Source of the DNA: an uncultured Campylobacter sp.
GTDB lineage: Bacteria > Campylobacterota > Campylobacteria > Campylobacterales > Campylobacteraceae
Assembly: GCF_905372745.1 (NCBI RefSeq)
Contig: NZ_CAJPQR010000010.1
Location: forward strand, 9,338-73,337
Length of the DNA stretch: 64,000 nt
Direction: 5' to 3'
Part shown: piece by piece, positions 33,520-40,678 of the stretch
How the letters are laid out: every line of letters starts with the position of its first letter
Numbering within the stretch: the stretch's first letter is position 1
The notes under the pieces: generated by a model
The model's database searches: none
Told to the model about the DNA's origin: nothing
The model's input: only the letters and a program-made list of their open reading frames with translations
Made by a program: the position numbers and the translations under genes

Positions 33520-35151
33520 ATGAACGAAGCTCAAATTTCGCTAGCAGGCAAGATCGCGGACGCGCTCAAGCGCCTGATTGCAGGCAAACTAGACTCCCAG
33601 TACAAGGGCGAGACGCCGTATTCACAGTGCCGCGTACAGGAGGGATATTTTGATTTTTTAGGCGTGGAGTGCCGCAAATCTCGCATCAAGCTCTACCTCC
33701 ACGACTTTGACGCAGATAGCCTTAGAGCCGATGCGCCCGAAGTGGACGAGCTAGAGCGCGAGGAGTTTGAGGAGATTGCCCCACTTATCGCAAAGAGCGT
33801 TGAGGAGGAGTTTTTGGCCGAAGCAAATCTGCCGTTTTTTGCGTATAAGCTGGATCTGGCGGTCAAATTTGAAGGTGCGAGCGGGAGCTTGGCACAGCGC
33901 AGCTGCGAGCATAAATTTTACTTTGAAAACACTGCGCGAAAAGCTGAGCTAAAGCGCAAAATAGATGATTATATAGACGAGCTCATCATCCGCCGCGATA
34001 AAAAGATCAAAGACGGCCGCGAGATTTTCGTGTTTATGGACCGCATTTTCGATCTTTCGCTTATGGATTACGACGAAGCGGCGCTAACGGCGCTGCTTGA
34101 GCGGGTTATCGCCGCGGTGCAAGACGTCAAAAACAGGCGGCTTTTGGGGGATTTTATCATCGCGCTAGAGAATAATCTGCGGCGCTGGAAAGAGGAGAAA
34201 TTTCTGCCGAAATTTTATGATATCAGCGATAACGGCTGGAGCAAGAGCTATAAGCTCAAAAAGGATTTTGCGCCCCAAAATGCGGGCGCTGGCGAGCTTG
34301 CGCTTTTCGTGCGGGCGGCGTTTTGGCGGATCAAATTTAAGCGCTACGCCTGGGACGTGGATTTTGCGCGCAAGGATTTGGAGTGCGCGGCTAAAATTTT
34401 CGGTTCGGCGCAGGCGCAAAAGTATTTAGACTGCGGCACAGGCGAGCTAGACGAAAGCCTAACGAGTTTTAAAGACGCGGACGTAGAGTGCGCCGCAAAC
34501 GATGTTTTTGCGCAAATTAGCGTAAAAATCAAAAACGAAACGCCTCAGGCTTACAAAAAGGCGCTAATCTTTATCGTAAATCTGCTGCGTGCGGGCTTTG
34601 CGGCTAGCTACGCCGTTAAATTTAGCTCAAAAGCGGATAAAGCCTATCTGCCGGTAAAAGGGCTTGAAAAGACGCAGACGCACCGATTTTTCGCTACCGC
34701 GCTAGCGCATGAGGTAGACTCGGAGCTTGAGCTTTATGCCAAAGAGGCTCTAAGGCATAAATACGAATTTTACGCCGATATAAACGACGAAAAGTGCCTA
34801 ATGACGGGCAGTTACGCGGTATTTGGCCTTGCGCTAAAAAGCGAGAAATATTTCGCGCTAGCTAAGCAGTATTTTAAAAACGTAGACGACGAACATCAAA
34901 GCGCGCATATAAAATTTATCGAGGCTTTTATCGATAAATACGGCGTTAGCGCGCAGAGCTTGGACGTATTGGTCGATGCCTTCTCATCGTATCAGGATGA
35001 TAAAATTTATAAAAATTTACGTGCGCTAATGGACGAACCTACTAACAAAGCCCTGTTTTTGTGCGCTCTTGAGAACCTAAAAGGTTATAAAAAGGAAAAT
35101 GCTGCGTATGCGGCCTGGGGACGGGGCTGGGAGAAGGAAATTTCTGGTTGA
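33520..35151 (+). CDS. Large orphan protein (possibly DUF6138)
   Basis: The 543-aa soluble protein has no signal peptide or membrane segment and is rich in Lys, Glu and Ala with long helices. The segments KTQTHRFFATALAHEVDSELE and HKYEFYADINDEKCLMTGSYAVFGL followed by VDDEHQSAHIKFIEAFIDKYG look like the family of unknown function I remember as DUF6138; this is a weak recollection. The gene is flanked by AAATTT-rich spacers and breaks the htrA / two-component synteny, which points to insertion. A GGACG site lies before the ATG. A perfect terminator follows. Possible roles (immunity, toxin-related, metabolic) cannot be decided. Confidence 0.6.
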   Translation: MNEAQISLAGKIADALKRLIAGKLDSQYKGETPYSQCRVQEGYFDFLGVECRKSRIKLYLHDFDADSLRADAPEVDELEREEFEEIAPLIAKSVEEEFLAEANLPFFAYKLDLAVKFEGASGSLAQRSCEHKFYFENTARKAELKRKIDDYIDELIIRRDKKIKDGREIFVFMDRIFDLSLMDYDEAALTALLERVIAAVQDVKNRRLLGDFIIALENNLRRWKEEKFLPKFYDISDNGWSKSYKLKKDFAPQNAGAGELALFVRAAFWRIKFKRYAWDVDFARKDLECAAKIFGSAQAQKYLDCGTGELDESLTSFKDADVECAANDVFAQISVKIKNETPQAYKKALIFIVNLLRAGFAASYAVKFSSKADKAYLPVKGLEKTQTHRFFATALAHEVDSELELYAKEALRHKYEFYADINDEKCLMTGSYAVFGLALKSEKYFALAKQYFKNVDDEHQSAHIKFIEAFIDKYGVSAQSLDVLVDAFSSYQDDKIYKNLRALMDEPTNKALFLCALENLKGYKKENAAYAAWGRGWEKEISG

Positions 35152-35231
35152 TTGCGATTTTACAGGCTTGTCTCTTGCACATATTGACTTTTTACGCTCA
35201 AATTTGGAGCCAATTTTACTAAATTTGACGA

Positions 35232-35252
35232 ACCGAGACCCAAGTCTTGAAA
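35232..35252 (+). repeat. Short repeat shared with 44073-44093
   Basis: ACCGAGACCC followed by TCTTGAAA; 18 of 21 positions agree with the second copy in the gene-free region behind lolA. Confidence 0.55.
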
Positions 35253-35291
35253 GCGCCAAATTTGAGTGAGTTAAATTTGGCGCTATTTTTT
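35252..35291 (+). terminator. Terminator built from inverted AAATTT words
   Basis: AGCGCCAAATTT (35252-35263) and AAATTTGGCGCT (35273-35284) form a perfect 12-bp stem around nine bases, followed by a T-run. It ends the orphan gene. Confidence 0.88.
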
Positions 35292-35321
35292 ATGTTAAGA
35301 AGGAAGGAATTTGAACTACGC

Positions 35322-35349
35322 TCTGCTTGCAGCTAAGAGCAAAGCGAAG
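35322..35349 (+). repeat. 28-bp repeat, inverted copy at 44226-44253
   Basis: TCTGCTTGCAGCTA followed by GAGC and AGCGAAG; 25 of 28 positions agree with the complement of 44226-44253. Both copies lie in gene-free DNA. Confidence 0.65.
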
Positions 35350-35416
35350 CAAAAATCATTTAAAGGCGCGCAGGAAACTAGCCGCGCTCGCCATTAAAAA
35401 TTTAGTCAAAACTCGC

Positions 35417-35422
35417 TATAAT
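35417..35422 (+). promoter_or_regulatory. -10 element of the two-component operon
   Basis: TATAAT lies 17 bases before the response-regulator ATG, leaving a very short leader with AAAGGA. Confidence 0.6.
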
Positions 35423-35439
35423 CCCCCAAAGGACATAAA

Positions 35440-36132
35440 ATGATAAAAATTCTGATGATAGAAGACGATTTAGAGCTAGCTGAAATTTTGACCGAGTTTT
35501 TAGCTAAAAGCGATATGGACGTAAAGACGGCAGAGGAGCCGTATATCGGACTTTCGACGCTAAACGTAGAAAAATTCGACCTCGTGATCTTAGATCTCAC
35601 GCTGCCGGGACTTGACGGCCTAGAAGTGTGCAAAGAGATCCGCAAGCGCCACGACGTGCCCATCATCATCTCAAGCGCGCGCCACGATATCACCGACAAA
35701 GTAAACGCCCTAGATAACGGCGCGGACGATTATCTACCAAAGCCTTACGACCCGCAGGAACTACTTGCTCGTATCAAAAGCCATCTGCGCCGCCAAAGCG
35801 CGGTAGCGGGCGCAAATTTAAGCGGCACAAAGGAGCCTGCGCGCGAGAAAGATATCGCGGTAGATGATTTTAAGCACGTCATCACGCTAAAAGGCGAGCC
35901 GTTAAATTTGACCGCGGCGGAGTACGACATCCTAAAATACATGCTTCAAAAAGAAGGCGGCGCGATCACTCGCGAGGAGTTCATCTACAACTGCGCGAGC
36001 ATCAGCGAGGACTCGACAAATAAGAGCATCGACGTCATCATCGGGCGCATCAGAGGCAAGCTAGGCGACGACCCCAAAGAGCCAAGATACATCCACGCTA
36101 TCCGCGGTATCGGCTACAAGCTAATGCAGTAA
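35440..36132 (+). CDS. cprR: OmpR-family response regulator (CprR/ArsR type)
   Basis: The 230-aa regulator has a receiver domain (acid pair EDD, phospho-Asp in VILDLTLPGLDGL, Ser/Thr in IIISSARHD, Lys in PKPYDPQE) and a C-terminal winged helix (LTAAEYDILKYMLQKEGGAITREEFI...SIDVIIGRIRGKLGDDP...IHAIRGIGYKL). Its place beside htrA, cbpA and hspR matches C. jejuni CprR, the essential regulator of envelope state and biofilm, homologous to acid-response ArsR of H. pylori. The symbol is by synteny and similarity. Confidence 0.87.
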   Translation: MIKILMIEDDLELAEILTEFLAKSDMDVKTAEEPYIGLSTLNVEKFDLVILDLTLPGLDGLEVCKEIRKRHDVPIIISSARHDITDKVNALDNGADDYLPKPYDPQELLARIKSHLRRQSAVAGANLSGTKEPAREKDIAVDDFKHVITLKGEPLNLTAAEYDILKYMLQKEGGAITREEFIYNCASISEDSTNKSIDVIIGRIRGKLGDDPKEPRYIHAIRGIGYKLMQ

Positions 36133-36152
36133 ATTTGACATAAAGCCCGCAA

Positions 36153-37391
36153 ATGAAACGCTCATCGGTTTTTTACACTATCACTTTTATCTTTGCGCTT
36201 GCGCTAACAAGCATCTTTTTAGCATTTTTGTGGCTGATGGACTACGACAAGCAAAACTACGCGCGCGAGCTAAACGCCAAGTACTCCACGATCGCTAGAA
36301 ATCAGCTCTTTTTGATGAGCGGTATCATAAACGAAAAAGAGTACGAGCGTCAAACGGGCGACTTTAAGATGCCTGAGATCACGAACGAACAGCAAAAAGA
36401 GGAGATCCTGGCAAACGCAACCGTGCTTGAGGAGATCTCTGCAGACATCGGCTCTAGCGCCATCATGATCTATCAAAATCACCACTATCTAAAAGTCCAG
36501 CACGTGGATAAAACCCTGCTTTTAAAGGATAACGACTATCAACCATACCGCTACGACATCATCAAGATTATCTTTTTGCTAGTTGCGATCATACTTCTGG
36601 CCGCTTACGTTTTTGTTATCAGAAAGCTAAAACCGCTAAGAAAACTAAAGCGCCAGATAGCCAAATTTGCCGCGGGCGAGATCGACGAAGTACAAAACAT
36701 CAGCAGCGGTAACGACGAGATTTCCGAGGTTGCGGAAGCGTTTTACGACGCGGTTTGTCAGATTAAAAATTTAAACGCGTCGCGCAAGCTATTTTTAAGA
36801 AACATAATGCACGAGCTAAAAACGCCGATCACCAAAGGCCGCCTAGCCGCCGAAATGATCGAAAAAAACAAAAACCAAGAGCGACTCGTATCGGTGTTTA
36901 TAAAACTCGAAAATCTCATAAATGAATTTGCCGCCGTCGAGCAAGTCACCTCAAACATCGCGCTAAATAACACTAAAATTTGCCGTATCGACGACGTCAT
37001 CGACGAGGCTCTGGATATCGCGATGGTAGATCCCGGACAGGTTACTATTAGCAAGCTAGAGGATGTGAACCTAAACGCGGACTTTAAGCTGCTAGCTATC
37101 GCCGCAAAAAACATGATAGATAACGCTCTAAAATACTCTCCAAACAAGCATGTAAACATAACTATCACGCGAGAGTCGATCAAATTTATCAACGAAGGCG
37201 AGCGGCTGTCAAAGGAACTACGCCACTACGTCGAGCCATTTACCAAGGGCGAAAGCGCGCAAAAAAGCTTCGGTCTGGGGCTCTACATCGTGGAAAATAT
37301 AATCAAAGCACATAAGCTAACTCTAAGCTACGAATACAAAAACGGACTAAACGTATTTAGCTTTGAAAACCTGCAAAATATCGCGGCGTAG
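36153..37391 (+). CDS. cprS: Sensor histidine kinase (CprS/ArsS type)
   Basis: The 412-aa kinase has an N-terminal membrane helix, a periplasmic domain of about 100 residues, a second helix (about 130-150), a HAMP region (KLKPLRKLKRQIAKFAAGEID), the phospho-His in RNIMHELKTPITKGRLAAEM and an ATPase domain with NMIDNALKYSP and FGLGLYIVENI. It would sense periplasmic or pH state and phosphorylate the upstream regulator, which ends 20 bp before it. Confidence 0.88.
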   Translation: MKRSSVFYTITFIFALALTSIFLAFLWLMDYDKQNYARELNAKYSTIARNQLFLMSGIINEKEYERQTGDFKMPEITNEQQKEEILANATVLEEISADIGSSAIMIYQNHHYLKVQHVDKTLLLKDNDYQPYRYDIIKIIFLLVAIILLAAYVFVIRKLKPLRKLKRQIAKFAAGEIDEVQNISSGNDEISEVAEAFYDAVCQIKNLNASRKLFLRNIMHELKTPITKGRLAAEMIEKNKNQERLVSVFIKLENLINEFAAVEQVTSNIALNNTKICRIDDVIDEALDIAMVDPGQVTISKLEDVNLNADFKLLAIAAKNMIDNALKYSPNKHVNITITRESIKFINEGERLSKELRHYVEPFTKGESAQKSFGLGLYIVENIIKAHKLTLSYEYKNGLNVFSFENLQNIAA

Positions 37392-37508
37392 AAGTAAATT
37401 TGAGCATTTTGTAAAATTTGCGGCACGCGAGGTAAATTTGAGCTGAAATTTAAAGCGAGCCGCTTTTTCTGAAATTTAAAATTCGGCGTATCGTTGCGAC
37501 CAATCAAA

Positions 37509-37545
37509 CGCCAAATTTTGAGCTACAAATTTGGCGCTCGTTTTA
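37509..37545 (+). terminator. Second terminator built from inverted AAATTT words
   Basis: CGCCAAATTT (37509-37518) and AAATTTGGCG (37527-37536) form a 10-bp stem around eight bases, followed by CTCGTTTT. It lies about 120 bp behind the kinase gene. Confidence 0.65.
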
Positions 37546-37613
37546 AATTTGCATCCGGTTAAATTTAGCCGCTCCTCGCTACTCATAATAAAAAGACTTT
37601 ACGGGCGCGAAAT

Positions 37614-38276
37614 TTAGAGCCCCGCCTCTTTGCACAGCGCGTAAAAATCAACTTCGCCGCCGCGAGATTTAAACTCAAAATAGCACTCGTAAAGCTTTAC
37701 GAAGTATTCAAACTCTAAATTTAGCCGCGCGCTTATCTCGTGTTTTTCTCTTACGTCGCGGGCTTCGCTGGTTAGCTGCTCGTAGTATGCGCGCTCGATC
37801 AGGCAGCCCTCGGGAAAATGGTGCGCACCCCAGTCTAGCGCGTCTAATAGCATGCAAAAATATAACTCCACGGTTCGCGCGTCGCAGCGCTCGTGGCGAT
37901 ATGCACGGCGCAAAAGCTCGTCCCCACCAAGCTCATGCAAACCGCGCATGCAAATCTGATACGCCCAGCGCAGATGCGGCATTTCGCCTGCGATACAGCG
38001 CCTTTTTAGATACTCGCCGACTAGTTCGCCGAGCTCAAACGGTAGTTCGCCGTTGCCGCGGTTTTTTAGATTTTTTAGCTCGCTTTGGTCTTCGTCTAAA
38101 ATTTCGCGGCAAAGTTCACCCAGCGCATAGTCCCGCTGCGCCTCGCTAAACTCGCTTTTAAATTTACCAACGGCGCCCTTTAGATGCTCGTTTGCCCGCT
38201 TTTTTAGCCCGGCATCATAGAGCCTTAGGTATTCGCGCAGCTCAAATTTTAGCCGGCCAAAAGTGTCCGTTTGCAT
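37614..38276 (-). CDS. Orphan soluble protein
   Basis: The 220-aa protein is charged and helical with several Cys (ICMRGLHELGG, ELYFCMLLDALDWGAHHFPEGC). No family recognised. AAAGGAA precedes the ATG at 38276. It stands 23 bp behind a frameshifted gene on the same strand and probably formed an operon with it. Such pairs of small orphan genes are often toxin-immunity relics, but nothing here proves this. Its GC content looks higher than its neighbours. Confidence 0.6.
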   Translation of the reverse strand: MQTDTFGRLKFELREYLRLYDAGLKKRANEHLKGAVGKFKSEFSEAQRDYALGELCREILDEDQSELKNLKNRGNGELPFELGELVGEYLKRRCIAGEMPHLRWAYQICMRGLHELGGDELLRRAYRHERCDARTVELYFCMLLDALDWGAHHFPEGCLIERAYYEQLTSEARDVREKHEISARLNLEFEYFVKLYECYFEFKSRGGEVDFYALCKEAGL

Positions 38277-38299
38277 TTAGTTCCTTTAGAAGTGTAAAT

Positions 38300-38586
38300 T
38301 TAGCGAGTTAAAACAATAACCTCGTCGCACTCAAACGCGACCTGTCGCCCCGCCAGATACAGCTTGAAATAGGGCTTTAAAAAGTCCGCCTGCGTAGATC
38401 GGCATTATACGAGCTTGTAGCAAAGCCGTCTTGTAGCGGCGCAAACACCGCCCGCACACCCGCTCCGTCAGGCATAAAACACTGAAAAAGCCCGTAAAGC
38501 TTATCCTGTAAATCGATCCCTTCGCAATCTAAATCAATATCCAGTCCCGCCGCCTCGGCAATGCGGTGCGCATACTCGATCGTCAT
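38300..38586 (-). pseudogene. Frameshifted small gene
   Basis: The frame from ATG 38586 (MTIEYAHRIAEAAGLDIDLD...) stops at 38377, but a second frame continues immediately with QADFLKPYFKLYLAGRQVAF and ends at 38300 with a natural C-terminus. The joined length is one base short of 95 codons plus stop, so a single missing base between about 38377 and 38404 explains it. TATAAT at 38617-38622 and GGGAG before the ATG show a real gene. It may be a true inactivation or a sequence error. Confidence 0.65.
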
Positions 38587-39057
38587 TTTCTCCCAAATTT
38601 GGATTAAATTTTGAGCATTATACCTTAAAGGGTCTCAAATTTTTGCTTGCAAATTGATACAATTCATTTTAAAACGGCAGTAGAATATGGCGTAAATTTA
38701 GCATAAGTGCCGACCGTAAGCATGGCTTTCTAAATGCCGTAAATAAAATTTAGCACTATCGCAGCACGACAAAACCTAGACAAACTTACGGCTACTACTT
38801 GGTTGCGGATACCTTACACGATGTACAATTTCTAGTTTGGAGAGTCAATTTGACACCGACGGCGGCTTAAATTTAAAAAACTTACACGCACGAGAATAAA
38901 AACTCGAACGAAAATAATTTAAAACGGCGTATTTTTATATAAATAAAATTTTACCGCTTTTTACGTAATTCAAAAAATAGACGAGCCAACGCGGTCAAAA
39001 CGGCAAATTTTATTCGCTCAAATTTAACGCAAAAGCATTTTGGCTAAAATGCCGAAT
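38587..39057. other. Gene-free stretch
   Basis: Nothing coding. It holds the promoter of the leftward pair (38617-38622) and A/T-rich spacer. No RNA gene was seen. Confidence 0.55.
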
Positions 39058-40254
39058 TTATTCATTCCTAAGCGTTTCAAGCACGTTTATCTGTGCGGCT
39101 TTTTTGGCCGGATAAAACGACGAAAACGCTACGATGACGATAGCTCCGACCAAGATCATAGCAAGATCTAGCAAGGATAGCTCCATAGGAAGCTTCGCGC
39201 TGCCGTAGACGTCGGCCGGCAAATTTACGATATCAAAGCTGCCGAGCAACCACACGCCAAAGAGTCCGAGCCCGAGCCCAAACACTATCCCGCCCCCGCC
39301 TATCGTAGCACCGAGAGCAAAAAAGCTCTTTTTGATCTCGGCCTTGCTAGCACCGAGCGAGAGCAGTAGCGCGATCTCTTGGCGGCGGTTCATAACGGTC
39401 ATAAGTAGCGAGCTTATGATATTTAGCGAGGCAACCAGGATGATGAGCATCAAAACGATGAAAAGCGCGCGTTTTTCAAGCGCCAAAGCGGAGAAAAAGT
39501 TGCCGTTTTGTTGCCACCAGCCGATGGCTTTTTGCCCCAATCGCAGCTCGCGCGAGATCTTTTCGATGTCGGCGAACGGATCATTTGAAAACACGTGTAT
39601 ACCGTCAAATTTGCCCTCATCGTACTCGAGTATCTTGCGTAGCGCCTCCACGCTCGTGTAGAGGTAGCTTTTATCGTAAGCAACGAGCCCCGAGCTAAAC
39701 GAGCTCACGACGTCAAAGCGCTTCATTTTAGGCGTTAGCGCAAAACCGCTCGGGTCGTTTTTAGTAAAAATGAGCGTGAGTTTGTCGTTTTCGTTTATCA
39801 TCATCTCGTTTTTGACGCCTTGACCTACGAGCAGGCTGTATCCGTCTAGCTCACGGTTCTCAAGGCCGGCCGCAACGACCGAGTTTATCTGCTTTTCGTC
39901 GGCCGAATTTACACCAAAAAGCAGTCCGCCCTCAAAGCTATTCGCCCCCTTTATGATAACTTGACTCATGATATATGGGCTAAATTTGAGATTCGGAAAC
40001 TTTTGCTTTAGTTCGTTAACATCGCTCTCGTCGATGTTGCCGCGTATGGCGGAGAGGATCGTGATCGGGTAGTTCATGGTAAAAAGTTTGCGCTCAAATT
40101 CCTTGTCAAAGCCGTTCATGATTGCCATCGCTACGATAAGCACCATGAGCCCGACGCCCACGCCAAGAAAAGCCAAAAGCGCTGAAAGCATGATAAAGGG
40201 CTGGGTTTTGTCAAACCGTAGATATTTGAAAAGTAGATATTTGGTTAGGTTCAT
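39058..40254 (-). CDS. Lol-type ABC transporter permease (lipoprotein release)
   Basis: The 398-aa inner-membrane protein has an N-terminal helix (LLAFLGVGVGLMVLIVAMAIMNG), a large periplasmic MacB-like domain and three C-terminal helices of the FtsX type (EKRALFIVLMLIILVASLNIISSLLMTVMNRRQEIALLLSLGASKAEI). This is the LolC/LolE arrangement that hands lipoproteins to LolA; epsilonproteobacteria use a single type of permease (LolF-like). lolA lies two genes away. No ATPase (LolD) gene is adjacent. Confidence 0.88.
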   Translation of the reverse strand: MNLTKYLLFKYLRFDKTQPFIMLSALLAFLGVGVGLMVLIVAMAIMNGFDKEFERKLFTMNYPITILSAIRGNIDESDVNELKQKFPNLKFSPYIMSQVIIKGANSFEGGLLFGVNSADEKQINSVVAAGLENRELDGYSLLVGQGVKNEMMINENDKLTLIFTKNDPSGFALTPKMKRFDVVSSFSSGLVAYDKSYLYTSVEALRKILEYDEGKFDGIHVFSNDPFADIEKISRELRLGQKAIGWWQQNGNFFSALALEKRALFIVLMLIILVASLNIISSLLMTVMNRRQEIALLLSLGASKAEIKKSFFALGATIGGGGIVFGLGLGLFGVWLLGSFDIVNLPADVYGSAKLPMELSLLDLAMILVGAIVIVAFSSFYPAKKAAQINVLETLRNE

Positions 40255-40678
40255 TTGATTTTCCGTTGTTTAAATTTGGGCTTTTTGCACCTTTTGATTT
40301 TATTTATAGGCAAAGGTTTTGCTTTTTTGCTCGCCTATAAATTCGGTGCACGTTTTTATTTTTCTCGCCGTTAATTTTTCAAAGTCCGTTTCAGCTGGGT
40401 TTTTTGATCAAATTTATAGCTCACCTTTTAAATTTATTATATTTTAGGGGCTTCTTGCTACTTAGATTTTACTTTGGGCGCAAGTTTTAAATTTGTCAAA
40501 TTCGGCGCGCTTAAAATTTGCTCGATTGGGCGGTAAATTTTAAAGTCGCTTGTAAGTTTTAAATCTAAAAATACGCCGTAAAAAAGCGGCGTAAATTTTA
40601 CAAAAACAAGCACGCCGCCGCAAAAACAGCAGCGAGCTTAAATGCAAAATTTAATAAGCCGCCGCCAAAACCCAAAAG
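40255..40678. other. Gene-free stretch between the permease and secA
   Basis: No gene. It holds the secA terminator at 40566-40593 and A/T-rich DNA with AAATTT words. Confidence 0.6.
40566..40593 (-). terminator. secA terminator
   Basis: Read leftward, TACGCCG (40593-40587) and CGGCGTA (40578-40572) form a 7-bp stem followed by TTTTTAG, about 85 bp behind the secA stop. Confidence 0.8.
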
